Of a DNA stretch of 64,000 nucleotides, positions 1 to 11,077 are shown in pieces. The number at the start of each line of letters is the position of its first letter. Position 1 is the first letter of the stretch. Source of the DNA: Stichopus chloronotus (lineage: Eukaryota > Echinodermata > Holothuroidea > Aspidochirotida > Stichopodidae). The position numbers and the translations under genes were made by a program. The notes under the pieces were generated by a model. That model was not told the origin of the DNA. It searched no databases and saw only the letters and a list, made by a program, of their open reading frames with translations. Location of the stretch: contig CM037843.1 of the NCBI GenBank assembly GCA_021234535.1, positions 12,237,979-12,301,978 on the forward strand, given 5' to 3'.

Positions 1-2148
1 TTGATTCCAGTGCTCTTCATGTGACTCTTCAGCACATCCTTGTAGCAGAGCTTCTCCCGCCATGTGATCTCTCTCCCTGGACAAGCTGTCCATAAAATAC
101 TGCTTTTGGGAGCCTGGTGTCCGGCATACCACAAACATGCCCTGCCCAGTGAAGCTGTGATGCTGTGATTAATGCCTCTGCACTAACTGTATTGGCTCTT
201 TCCAGCACAACAACATCTGGGACCCTGTCCTGCCAGCAAATACCCATGATTTGGCGCAGATGGCAAAGCTGTGTCGCGGTCAGTTTCTTGATGTGTCTAC
301 GATAGAGGGTCATGCACTCTATTGAGTAGAGAAGCACTGGTAGGACTGCCACATTATATACTTTAACTTTGGTTTTTTTTCTTGATGTCATGTCTTGACC
401 AGACGATTGTAAAGGGCCCCAAAAGCTTTGGTGGCTCCTTGAATTCGCAGTTCAACCTCCCGGTCAGATGAGTCTGAACTGGAAATCACCGTACCAAGAT
501 AGCTGAAGTGTTCAGTTCTTGATAGGGCCAATCCATTCACCAGCACATCCAGGCATACTCCCAAGCCATCATCTGGTCGGGGTTAGTAGAATAGTTCTGT
601 CTTGGATACATTTATTTTAAGGCCAAACAAGTGGGATGCCTAGTAGAAGTGGTCAACAATTTCTTGGATGTCATGAGCATTTGTTGCAACCAAAGCAGAA
701 TCATCGGCAAAAAGTAGTTCCCTCACACATAGATCTCTACTCTTTGTTGAGGCTCTCAGTCTCCTAAGGTCGAAGAGCTTGCCACCTGATCGGGTCCTCA
801 AGTAACCCCTTTGTTGACATTGAGTCCCATAGTTTCTAAAATTGCTGCTAGGCATAAAGTGAAGAGAGTTGGTGCTAAAACACAGCCATGTTTTAGTCCA
901 TGATTGATGGTGAATGAGTCACTGATGTTACCACCAGTTGATACTTTCCCAGGCATACCTTCATGAAAGCTTTTGATTACATTTACAACTTTGCATGGGC
1001 AGCCGTATAGTTTCAGTACCTCCCAAAGTGTCTCTCTATCCATGGTGTCGAAGGCCTTCCAGAAATCTACGAAAACCACATACAGTGCTGGATGTTGTTC
1101 AACGGCTTTTTCCTGGAGCTGTCGGAGAGTGAAGATCATATCTATAGTTGACCTGTTTGCTCTGAAACCACACTGGCTCTCTGGAAGCACCTCCTCCGAG
1201 ATCTTCTTAATGCGATTTAGGGTGATTTTGGCCAAAATTTTACCTGCTATTGACAACAGGGAGATGCCACATTGGTGGCCACATTCACTTCTAAGACCCT
1301 TCTTCTTGTAGATGGTTACAATGACTGCATCCTTAAAGTCTTGAGGGAGGCACAAGTTCATCAAGCAAGTATTGCACTATCGAAGTAGTTCGTACTGCAG
1401 GGACTGGCCACCATACTTCCACAGATCTGCAGGGATGCCATCTTGGCCAGGAGTCTTGCCACCCACACCTTGCACTCTTTACTGCTTCCTCTAATTCTAT
1501 GGCTGTAATTGGTTCTGAGAGCTCTTCCCTGATTACCCTCTGCTGGATCAAGCTGCAAGCATTAGGGTCTGCTGTTCCCTGTTGATGAAGGAGATGGTTG
1601 AAGTGCTTTTTCCACCTTGCTCTAATTTCTTCCAGGTTTGTATGAAGTTGGTTACCATCTGCACTCTTCACTGGAGCTACAGCATTACTTCTTGGTCCAT
1701 AGATGGCTTTCAATCCCTAAAAGAGGCCACATGAGTCATTCTTGTAGGCCATCTCTGGTAATTCTGCAGCTTTCTTGCTCCACCAGATGTCCTTCATGGC
1801 TCTGATTTCTCTCTGTACTCTGGCCTTTAAACATTTGAAGGCAGACTCTGTGGATCTTAAGTTTAGTCTGAGGTGCTTGTTGTACGCTTTCTGCTTTTCT
1901 TGTAGAAGGCTCTGGATAGCTTCGTCATTCTCTAAAAATCAATCAGGTGATTTCTTCCTCTGATGGCCTAGTACAGCTTCAGCTGAAGAGTAAGTGGATA
2001 CTTTCAGCCTGGTCCATAGTTCTTCAACATCATTGCTGTTGATCTTATTGCCATCCAGGGTGGCTGAAATGGCTGCAGCCAGTCTTACTTGCTGCTCACT
2101 GCTTACAAGCTTTTTGGTGTCCAGTTTCTTGGCTGGTGTATTTGCAGG
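1..2148 (-). pseudogene. RTE-like non-LTR retrotransposon, reverse transcriptase part, truncated and frameshifted
   Basis: This would encode the reverse transcriptase used for target-primed insertion of a non-LTR element. Reading down the minus strand from 2148, I see the linker that normally follows the endonuclease, then fingers (1713-1333), then palm. The palm has a FVDFWKAFD block (catalytic Asp) and a GCVLAPTLF block near 1100-870, and a LFADDSALVA block (normally F/YADD) near 724-697. The thumb and C-terminal region run from 391 off the left edge. The endonuclease is absent and the 5' end stops at about 2148, which is typical 5' truncation. The frame changes near 1360, 850 and 400, so it is not functional. 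A close relative with an open frame is at 26871-27995. The clade assignment is from recognition of the protein pattern only. Confidence 0.85.
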
Positions 2149-2461
2149 TTAGTCCTGAATTATGGTTAAAAAAAATGAATTGAAGAAAAGGAAGCAATCA
2201 GTAACATCAAACATTTCATCGATTGCTAATACACTACCACAGCAATGGCAGATGTGCAGCATTGGCAGATGCACGGCATGTACATCGGAACCACCATAAT
2301 ACATCCATACACCATTCGTCAGAGTTGAGGCACAAATGGATTCCATGTAACTTGTTCCAACAATCATGTAATATGACGTTTCACTTTGAATTTCTGGCAC
2401 TCCTTCATTGATCCATTACTGCATTTCAAGCTGCCTACATACAGTACAGGAAAGTTGCATT
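2149..2461. other. Unassigned spacer between two transposon remnants
   Basis: It lies between the truncated 5' end of the non-LTR element and the stop codon of the Ginger1-like frame. An 83-codon minus-strand open frame is present but matches nothing I recognise. It may be 3' sequence of the Ginger1 element. Confidence 0.4.
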
Positions 2462-4113
2462 TCAAAGGTCTTTGGTGGCAAGGTTGCAGGTGCATGATCC
2501 CCTGCACGCACAAGAAACTTCTCCATCTTTCCTTTCTGCAGACATGGAGAGATGAGATCTCAACTGATCTGGATCATAGTATGTTACCCTTGGATCATCT
2601 CCATCAAGGATGCTCATTATGAATGCAAGAGCATACAGTCCACAGTCTGAACCATTCTCCTGGCTCTGAGTTCATGGCATCCCTGCAGTGATGGAATCCA
2701 GAGGGTTATGTAATAAACCAGCAATTACTCTTCTGGTGTCTGTGTGGGGAACTTGGTATAAGCTGTCTTTGCTTCAACATGACCTGGTTCAGACCCTACA
2801 GTTGAAATCACAACCCAGTGGTTCTTGTTGGTGTTATACAAACTCCTGTTGCTGTACCTCAAACTGAAACATACCTCCTGTGATAATACAATCTGTCTCT
2901 TTCTCATTTGTGTCTACAATTTCAGCTGGTACCTTATCACTATGTGGCTGATCATCTGAGTTCTGTTTCTTCAGCTCTGATTCTGTTATGTTGATACTTC
3001 CCAAAACACGCTTGTGATATAGTTTCAGTCTGTTTGCATTGAATGTTTTCTTCAGAACAATTCCTACGCATGCTTTGTAACCTCACTGCATATCTTATAT
3101 GGTCCTGTGTACCGTGGTGCCATCTCCCCACCACACCTGCTCTGGTTCTTCACCACCTCCATCAGTACTTTACAGTAGATCCAACCTTGAATACCTGGGG
3201 ATTGAAATGCTTGTCATAACTATGTTCCTGTCTCGCCTGGGCAGTAGCTATATTCTTCATGGCTGCATCTGCTGCTGCTTGTCATAAATTTTCCATTGAT
3301 TGGATTCCTTCCTCCATGATAATTTTGCTTGGTTCTTCAATTTTCCTAAACTTTCACCTTCATTACTTTCCACCATCAGTTCGACTAGTAGACGTGGCTG
3401 ACGTCCATAGAGGAGGTAGAAATGGACTACATTCAGTAGATGCATACTTCAATGATTGGTAAGCAAACAAAACACGTCCAAAATGTCAGTCCATTTATCC
3501 TGATTGTCCAGATATTTCAATAGGATGTTCTGAGTGGTCTTGCTGGTTCTGTTTCTCTGCCAGTCCATTGCACTGAGGATAGTATGCCATACTTATATAT
3601 GATGGTCCACACTGGTGTCTATGGAGTTCTTCAGAGACACGGTTTACAAACTCCCGACCGTGATCAGGTATCTGTAGCTGGGGACATCCCTGTCTACAGA
3701 AAACGTGAATTATAAATTGGGCAACCTCTGTGGCACTCTTTGACTTCGATGGTTCAAACTCCACCCAATTGGTGTAAGCACAAATTGCCGTAGCAAAGTA
3801 CTCATAGCCTTCCGTTGTCTTGGGTAAAGGGCTGACCGAGTCTCTTCCAATTCTCTGGAAGACCTCTGGTTTCACCTGCAGTCGTTGCAGTTGTCCTCAA
3901 ACTTTCTTGAACACCTTGTTTACCTTTCGACATACATCACAGTTCCTCAAGAAATTCTGCACATCAGTTGCGATGATGGGCCTGTAAAGTTTCTCCAAAA
4001 TATAAGCTTGAGTCTGGTCCCTTCCAAAATGTCCACTTTTGCCTTCTTGGTATTCTCCAGTCCTTCATGGCAAGAGGCAACTACATGTAGCTGCTACTCT
4101 CTACTTGAAATAA
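2462..4113 (-). pseudogene. Ginger1-type DNA transposase: integrase plus C-terminal Ulp1-like protease, broken
   Basis: Ginger1 elements are cut-and-paste transposons whose transposase is a gypsy-type integrase fused to an Ulp1 or OTU protease. In order on the minus strand: an H2C2 zinc finger (GHFGRDQT, then NCDVC near 3940); the DDE core with first Asp near 3840, second Asp in PDHGREF near 3660 and Glu in GLAEKQN near 3555; a YGRQPRL block near 3400; the GPY motif YTGPYKI near 3100; then a C48/Ulp1-like domain with HWVVIS near 2815, a following KDSLY Asp, NGSDCG near 2650 and a DP..YD..LRSHL tail. The frame is broken by a stop at 3897-3899 and several frameshifts, including one ahead of the zinc finger. 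The GPY motif alone would also fit Ty3/gypsy, but the Ulp1 tail favours Ginger1. Confidence 0.8.
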
Positions 4114-4200
4114 CTTGAGTCAACTAATCTAAGAAAAATAGAAAAGATAAGATGTTGCAGTATAAGGTGTTACAGTTAAAAAAAAACGCAGAAAGAGCAA

Positions 4201-4665
4201 ATGCATTGTGGTTTCGATGATCCAATTATGAGCATTTGCTTTTCGGAATCTGACATCATAGCAGTAAAATGTGCTACAAGCCACCTATGGTTCATATCAA
4301 ATATGAGATCTGTACAAGCTTCCTTCCTTGAAATACCATCTTAAAAGGTTTTCACAATTTGACTTGTTAAACCCAAATGACATTTAACCTCTACCAAACT
4401 CAATAGGGACCTTGCACTCAATGTGGTACACCAACATGCTAAATATAAGGTTTGTCTAAGCTTCCCTTCTTGATATATTATGTTTAAAAGGTTTTCCCAA
4501 CATGCCCCTCGTTGACCCCAAAAGACCTTTGACCTCCACCAAAACAATAGGCTTCCTATAATGAATGTGGTACAACTACAGATGAAATATGGGATCTGTC
4601 TAAGCTTTCACTCTTGAGATTATCATGCTTACAAGGGTTTTGCAATTTGACCCCTGATGACCTTA
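4201..4665 (-). repeat. Composite HINE/pearl-like repeat, 3' hairpin end plus about 2.5 monomers
   Basis: In minus orientation the right-hand end of the family is visible: reverse complement of GCATTGTGGTTTCGATGAT at 4204-4222, with neighbouring short hairpin sequence. It is followed by degenerate ~145-bp monomers carrying TGACCTTTGACCT-like motifs and the conserved 'cacc aaa(a)caatagg' and 'tcttgagatat' blocks. The 5' anchor and microsatellite are missing, so the copy is truncated. Confidence 0.7.
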
Positions 4666-5533
4666 GATGCTTCAAATGAATAATAGAGCAGCAATCACAA
4701 CAAAAAGCAAAATTTCAAATCTTTCCCAGGCTGGAAAGTGACAGTAAAATTTCATACATTTCTTTAAAAAGAAAACAGAGCTTTGGCTGATAAGAAATTT
4801 GTAGCACACTACTTTTGTATTTTAGGATCTATACAGAGAGACAACAGCAGTATGAAAAAGAAGGAAAGTTTCAAAGGAAAAAGGTCCACCAAGTGGTGAA
4901 ATGCTTAGAGTAGGTATAACAAATAAAAAAAAAGAGAAATCATAAAGCACAGTACATGTACTAAGTGCTATAACCTAACATTCATAATTTGATATTGCTA
5001 GGAGTACAAGAAGTAAATTAGAAATTAATTTAGTTAAAGACATTTAATTCTGTTATTAAAAAAACTTTTAACCATGAAAAATCAGTGCTTTAGCTGATAA
5101 GAAATATTTGATGCACTAGATTGACTATTTTAGGACCCAGCAGAGGAAGAATAATAATTCAAAGTGCCAAAAGCAAACTGTGTTATTCAAAGCAAGGTGA
5201 GTATCACTTAACCAAACCATGGTGAATGTCAACTGAGAATTTTGGTTAAGCATACTTTATGTCTGTTAATAACCAATTCGTCTGATACTAAGGCTTAAAC
5301 CATATTAGCAAATCCTCTCCAAACATAGGTTTGCTTTTACTACTAACCACAAGAGACCCTCATATAGTTCCAACAAGTGAAAATCATGACTCACTAAATA
5401 ATATACTTATATTACTGTACTACACAGAAGTTTGTACTCTTGAGATTTACATACAATTTGGTGGAGGATAATGCATTTCAGTACTTTTTTTATTTTATGA
5501 ATAAATGTTTAACGATGACAAAAAGCAACATAC
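4666..5533. other. AT-rich stretch, nothing recognised
   Basis: No open frame, tandem repeat or element end was recognised. If the flanking minus-strand exon candidates belong to one gene, this is part of an intron. Confidence 0.4.
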
Positions 5534-5647
5534 CGTGCTTGGATCTGACATAAAAGAGTGACCCATCCTTGATCATGAAATTGTGGCACTTTCTTCTAAA
5601 TTCCTTCTTCTGATCACGAGTCAGTTCGTCATGCAGGGTACGTGTTA
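5534..5647 (-). CDS. Candidate exon: N-terminal part of a gypsy/Ginger-type integrase
   Basis: On the minus strand a 114-bp block is bounded by an AG (TTCAAG) and a good donor (GTATGT). It reads openly as a peptide including TRDQKKEFRRKCHNFMIKDG and SLFYVRSKHG. This matches the segment just ahead of the H2C2 zinc finger in gypsy/Ginger1 integrases, a basic stretch then 'F.+.DG.L.Y'. It begins with two bases of a codon and ends with one, so it is phase-compatible with the candidate exon at 9158-9401. Joining to the integrase body at 4113 is less clean because that region is already frameshifted. Alternatively the boundaries are insertion breakpoints in a single-exon transposase rather than splice sites. 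Confidence 0.55.
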
Positions 5648-5977
5648 CTTGAACAGTAATTATGAATACTACATACTTTATCTACAAATGTTTCGCTCTT
5701 GTTCATCATGGTGCACTATAATGATTCAGCTGTTATACTGATGATCGGAACATTTTGATTTACCTACAGTGTCTGTGTGAGTGATTGAGCTAATCCCTTT
5801 GAAGTTAACTTCCAATTTACTTCAATATCAGTGACTTTCTTAAGCCTGTTAAAAGTTAGCCTAAGCACTTAATCAATATTCAATAAACTGTCAACAATCC
5901 ATGGTTCCAGTTTGTTATTCCCTCTATCACTTGAAATAAATTCAATATGCCTTTATGGAGGATCAAATAAGTGCTAC
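5648..5977. other. AT-rich stretch, nothing recognised
   Basis: No gene, element end or tandem repeat recognised. It has several poly-T and AATAAA-like tracts only. Confidence 0.35.
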
Positions 5978-6476
5978 AAGTTCATGTGAAAATGGAAAGG
6001 GAAGGGGGATATTTTCAAGTGGGGGCAATTTCCTAAGACATCTTCACCAGAAGAAATTTTTCCTAGGAGACAATCTCCTAGGAAGGGGAATTTTGAAGGG
6101 AATGCCTGTCACACCCGTATACAAGATTTTATATGAAACTTATGTTTTTATGTTTTTTGAGGTCAAGTTCAGAGGTCAAAGTTGACACAAAAAAGTTTGT
6201 GCCTACGACTCCTCCTAGACTGTAAAGCCAATGAGGTAGGTAGACAAGTGACCCATGGTGTTAAGTTGTGTCTATAGTCAAAATTTAAGGTCAAAAGTCC
6301 GAGGTTAAATCAGTGACAATCTTATTTTTGTTGTATTTCTTAATCCAAAATGGCTATTTACATGAGACTTTCAAATGTATGACCAGTGTGACAGGAAATT
6401 CCCCCTGAATATATTCTCCTGGGGGGAGGGGAATTTCCTGAGGAAATATTCCTCCCCAGCCTGAAAATTTTCAACT
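5978..6476. repeat. Imperfect foldback (MITE-like) element, about 500 bp
   Basis: The left arm (GTGAAAATGGAAAGGGA..., then GGGAATGCCTGTCACAC at about 6100-6116) is an imperfect inverted match of the right arm (GTGTGACAGGAAATTCCCC near 6387, then a gap and a tail near 6455-6475). A second inner palindrome, TCCTAGGAGACAATCTCCTAGGA, sits near 6060-6083. There is no coding capacity. The termini and target duplication are unclear, so the exact borders are approximate. Confidence 0.5.
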
Positions 6477-6855
6477 GCTATGAAAATTTTTAATTTACTC
6501 TTTGATACTTCCAGATTAAGAGCAAAAAGTTCATCATTTCATAAAATTGACAATGTATTTGTTACTTCAAAACTGTCAATGAACAAGCACATATTAAGTG
6601 ATATTTTGTAGGAACAATATACTTATATCACAATGGGAAAAAAAACGATACCTTATGAGATGAACATCAGTGTAAGAAGGACTGCTAATTGAGAGGTATG
6701 GTTAAAGACTTCCAGACAAAAATATGTACATGTACAAAAAAGTTACACAGAATTGACAGTTTATTCAACATGCTGACGTTGTAAGACAATACACTAACAA
6801 TGGTTTTGGAGAGCAATTTACAGTAGTTCATAACTGTACTTAACTCTCAATTAAC
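6477..6855. other. AT-rich stretch, nothing recognised
   Basis: No open frame or repeat boundary recognised. Confidence 0.35.
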
Positions 6856-7940
6856 TGTAAATGACCTTTGACCGCCACCAAAAATAATAGGGATCATCCA
6901 ATACGAACTCAATATGAACAATCCACAGGCTAGATATGAGTTACATTTATCCTTCTTTAGATATAGTGTTTACAAGGTTTTTGTGACTTGTGGAGGTCAA
7001 AGGTCATTGACCTGAAATGACCTTTATAAAAATCACGAGGGATCACCTTCTCAGTATAGTTAACCCAAACATTTAATATGAGATCAGTCAGGGTTACCCT
7101 GCTTGACATATTGTATTTACAATTTTTTCAATTTTCCCTCTGGTGCTCTCAGATGACCTTGGCCCACCAAAACAATACAAATTATCTACTCAGAATGGCC
7201 AATGTAAACACCAAGTATGAAATTTTGTTTACAAGGTTCTCAAAGTTTGACCTCGTGACCTCAAATGACCTCCACCAAAAACAATAGGGATCATCTGCTT
7301 AGAACAAACAACCCATACACTAGAAGTATGAGATCAGTCAAGTTTGCCTTTTTCAGATATTGTGTGTACAAGGTTGTCACAGTTTGACCTTTAGTGACCT
7401 CAACTTCCACCAAAAGCAAATAGGGAAAATCTAATCAGAATGGCCAACCCACACAGTAATTATGAGATCAGCCAAGGCTTCACTTCTCGGGTTCAGAGGT
7501 TTTTGCAGATTGACCTCTGGTGACCTCAAATGACCTTTGATTGCCACCAAAAACAATAGGGATCATCTACTTAGTATGGAAACCCCACACATGAAGTATG
7601 ACATCAGTCAAGGTTACCCTTCTTGAGATACCATGTTCACGTTTCTGCAGTTTGACCTCAGGTTACCTCAAATGACCATTGACCTCCACCAAAACCAATG
7701 GTGATCATCTACTCAGTATGGTCAACCTACACATCATTTATGAAATCAGTCAAGGTTACCCTTCTTGAGATATCATGCTTATAAGGTTTTCACACTTTGA
7801 CCCCTGGTGACCTCAAATGATCTTTGACCTTCACCAAAAAGGAATAGGGATCATCTACTTAGTATGGTCAGCCCATACACCATGTATGAGATTAGTCAAG
7901 GTTAGACTTCTTGAGATATCATTTTTACAAATAGCTTCAT
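6856..7940 (-). repeat. Tandem array of about eight ~145-bp AGGTCA-rich monomers
   Basis: Repeated blocks appear in minus orientation: 'cctcaaatgacctttgacctcca', 'acaatagggatcatctactt', 'cagtcaaggttacccttcttgagatat'. The 'tagggatcatct' block recurs near 6888, 7039, 7172, 7284, 7406, 7555, 7698 and 7846, about 145 bp apart. It is the same monomer family as the arrays at 48595-62690, in the opposite orientation and more diverged. No terminal module was seen at either side. Confidence 0.85.
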
Positions 7941-7949
7941 GCACACATA

Positions 7950-8318
7950 CAATTGTCATATATGACAGTTTCTTTCAATCAAAATTCTAGAAGCTGTCAT
8001 GTGCAATTATTGTCCAATAGGATTACGAGAAACTGACAGATGCTGATTTCAACTGTCATATGTTAATTTAATTTTACATATGACAGTTTCTTCCAGTCAG
8101 AGTCCTATTTCCTGTCATGTGCCGTTATTGACCAATAGGATCGCGAGAAACTGACAGATGCCAATTAAAATTGAAATATGTCAATTTAATCTTACATGTG
8201 ACAGTTTCTTCCAATCAGAATTCTAGGAGCTGTCATGTGCCATTCTTGTCCAATAGTAGAATTACCAGAAACTGACAGACGCCAGTTTTAACTGTCACAT
8301 ATGTCGATTTAATTTTAT
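7950..8318. repeat. 118-bp tandem repeat, three copies, palindromic
   Basis: The block starting GACAGTTTCTT recurs at 7964, 8082 and 8200, exactly 118 bp apart. Each unit has 'gtccaatagg' and 'gagaaactgacaga'. The GAAACTG/CAGTTTC and CATATG motifs give each unit internal dyad symmetry. It abuts the AGGTCA-rich array directly. Confidence 0.85.
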
Positions 8319-8880
8319 ATGCTTGAGCACCAATGGTGCTGAAGCTCATACCTCAACAAGTGTTCTTTATAACTTGACATGTTAGTAGAAACATCTTGTG
8401 ACTCAAAGTTATTGCAACTGATTTGTGATTGTTCTTTTGAATATTGGAAGGTGACAGTAGTTGCGGGGGACCATGGTCTGAAATTTCAGTATATTGTAAC
8501 TCAAACAGATTATTAGTTTCTGTATAACAGGCCATAGCCAGAAACTATGATGGAGTGGGTGTGGAGAGGGGTATAGTGTTGAAGTCCATATAGCATCTCT
8601 CATCACTGCATACCATACCAGCATGTGTTGGTGTGGCGTGTGACATTTTTGGTGGAAGTAGGTCCCACATGGCGATAAATGGGGGGGGGGAGGGAGAATG
8701 ATCCATTCTATTGCATTTCAGTGATGACAAGATGTGACACTGACTTCGACAAACTCTTGCTATAAGTAAGTCCACAAATGTCGACTTTTGCCATAAATCT
8801 CTAAGATCATAAACTCTGCTTTGACAATTTGAAGTGCTAGTTACATTCAGTTGCCGAGAGATCATCCTTAATATGTTGTC
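8319..8880. other. Short hairpin then unrecognised sequence
   Basis: A small palindrome (GAGCACCAATGGTGCT) lies near 8325-8340 just after the 118-bp repeats and could mark an element end. The remaining sequence has a 106-codon minus-strand open frame (8545-8865) with no recognisable features. Confidence 0.35.
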
Positions 8881-9050
8881 ATACTTTAATCTCTGGTGAC
8901 CTCAAATGACCTTAAGTATTAAATAAAAAGTGATAGAGGTCATCTACTTATAGTAGACTACCGACACAACACCACTGAAGTTCACTCAAGCACTTTTCAC
9001 TCCTTGAGATACTGCATCTACAAGGTTTTAAAACTGTCTTCTATTGACCT
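8881..9050 (-). repeat. Isolated degenerate monomer of the ~145-bp family
   Basis: It contains 'ctctggtgacctcaaatgacctt', 'aggtcatctactta' and 'cttgagatactgc', all minus-oriented and in the family order. It looks like a stray, older unit. Confidence 0.7.
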
Positions 9051-9157
9051 CACTCTGATGTGGTGCTTCATTGATGATTTTAAGCAACACACTGCACAGT
9101 ATAAACTGAGAGATTATTTATTGCACCATTTATTTAAATTAATTTACATTAACTTAC

Positions 9158-9401
9158 CAAACAGCCTGAAAAATGTTCCAATTTCTGTACTTGTTACTGT
9201 CATAACAGAAGTGTTTCTCAGTCGCTTCAGATTAATTGCATGGGGAAAAATATGCAAAGGCATCACCTTCTCCCTGCTGGTACTCTCCTCATCTTTGCAA
9301 TCTGAGGGAGTCCTCCTTCTCTTCAACGGCTTCAATCCAATAAAGTTTGATAGCACTTCGACTTTCATTATGTGATGTGTAAATGTCTTTGCAAGTACCA
9401 A
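9158..9401 (-). CDS. Candidate internal exon of an unrecognised protein
   Basis: On the minus strand a long pyrimidine tract ending TTTTTTGCAG precedes this block, and GTAAGTTAAT follows it, a near-consensus splice pair. The enclosed 244 bp are fully open (81 codons plus one base). They encode a basic peptide that includes KPLKRRRTPSDCKDEEST. I recognise no domain. Its 3' phase (one base over) joins in frame to the candidate exon at 5534-5647, which carries integrase N-terminal sequence. One gene containing both is therefore possible, either a Ginger1 transposase with introns or a captured host exon. Without RNA evidence this remains a prediction. Confidence 0.45.
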
Positions 9402-9669
9402 CTGCAAAAAACAAAGGTAAAACATACAGTATGAGAACACTCCAGAAGTGCTTCCCCTTTTTTTCAATAAGTTAGGAAGGCAAACCATACTGTAACCTAG
9501 TGTATACCAATTGACATAGTTTTGCTAATTAGTCCTCTCTACCACCTCAAGCTCCTATTCCTTACCAAAAGGGTATTTTTTTATGACTTCACTGTGACTT
9601 CCCCTAAAAGGGATCCTTTGGCAAGCAAGACTTCAGTTTTTCATTTTTCTGCAACTTTGCCCCTACTTC

Positions 9670-10265
9670 CATAGGGTGATTTTGGTCCCTGTAATGATGG
9701 GGCAGAATTTTTGTGTGGAGAACCCGACCTATGTATGGGAATTTCCGGGTTGTGGATTTTTCACTACTCACACAGAGATTGACTGCCTCAGGTAGAAATT
9801 ACACGCTTGGGCTGGCCCAGTAACTTTGGTCAATTACCTTTGCAATCTTAGCTGGGATATTGGTTACTCCATCAACACACAAGTAGGTCTGTTTCGAGGA
9901 TGTTTATAGACTATATCCGATTTTGTGTTCTGCATGCTTTTTAATTAATCTTGGTAAACTTTCCTTACTTTCTGTGCAGAAATAAGACAACAAACTTATA
10001 AGAGAAGCAGAACAAGGAATTTGTTAAAACAAAGAAAAGAATACATGGCCCAGCTTAAGTGAGTGTTGACTAGCCACACAATTACAGTTAGCTTAGAGCT
10101 TAGAAGATAATGTTTCACACCCTTTTACCCCTGAAGGGAGAAGGCTAGCAATGATGGTTATTGCCTAATTGTCCATGAACTGGAAAGATGTTATCGCAGT
10201 GAAGGTATGTTGGAGTGAAAAAAAAAATCTTGCCCCATGACTACTGGGGACAGAATCACGCTATG
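9670..10265 (+). mobile_element. 595-bp non-autonomous inverted-repeat element, copy 1
   Basis: It is a near-identical direct copy of 16623-17217. The left end CATAGGGTGATTTTGGTCCC and the right end (reverse complement CATAGCGTGATTCTGTCCCC) form imperfect terminal inverted repeats of about 38 bp. No transposase is encoded. I see no clear target-site duplication at this copy. An exon-like segment lies inside at 9980-10058. Confidence 0.85.
9980..10058 (+). other. Exon-like segment carried inside the 595-bp element
   Basis: A pyrimidine-rich tract ending TTTCTGTGCAG precedes, and GTGAGT follows. The 79 bp between are open in one frame and encode a basic peptide containing RSRTRNLLKQRKEYMAQL, faintly like a bZIP basic region. 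The second copy of the element has the same signals but an in-frame stop. It could be a captured exon, or chance. Confidence 0.3.
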
Positions 10266-11060
10266 CACAGCAGAGTGATACTACTTCACAGCAAGGGTTC
10301 TCTCTTGCAACTCGTTGCCACTTCTTCACTGCAAGCAAACATTACATTTTACAAGAAGACCCTTCTGTTGCAGCTGCTTGTGATATCTTCACATTAAAGA
10401 AATGTTCCTTCACAAGTAGGTGTTCTCCCTTGTGATGACAGTCATGGCTTCCATGACAGAAGGAAGTTCCAGCCTTTTCACAACAGCCCTCCAGCAACTA
10501 GGCCTATAAATAACTTACAACTTGAATGGGAGGCAGTTTCAAAATTCCCACTGCAGCTGTGTGTTAAAAGATAGTCTTCACAAATGCTGCATGGAGTGCA
10601 TTTGCTCTTAGCAACAGTATATGCAACTGCATACATTACACACTGGCATAGAGTTAGTGTTTATAGTTTAAATAAGAGTTGGAGACCAATCTTCTTATTA
10701 TCATTTGCATAAGTTATAGTTGTTCAGTGCTAAAATTTTTAATCAGGGAAATTTCAAATTTCAGAGAGGAAATCTATGGAATTCAGGTTTGCTTGTAGAT
10801 ACATACAGTGTGATGACATCATGAACTGTACATGGTATGGTGTACTCATCCAAAACTGACAAATTTCTAAAAGAATAAGAGTTTCGTTGTGGCTGTTTGC
10901 ACTCCTGTATATTTACCACAAGAACTGGTTCTGCTAACTTTCAAGCCAAAAAAACTTAACTTTCTTTCTACCGACCGTTATTAACACTCTAAAGTTACAA
11001 ATGATACAAATATCTGTTTTAATATCTTTAGTGATTTTTCCATTGACAGTTACTCTGACT
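10266..11060. other. No gene recognised
   Basis: There is an unremarkable AT-rich sequence between the inverted-repeat element and the L2/CR1-like pseudogene. A 60-codon frame starts inside the element at 10215 and shows no features. Confidence 0.35.
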
Positions 11061-11077
11061 GCTTTCATTTTGTAAGC

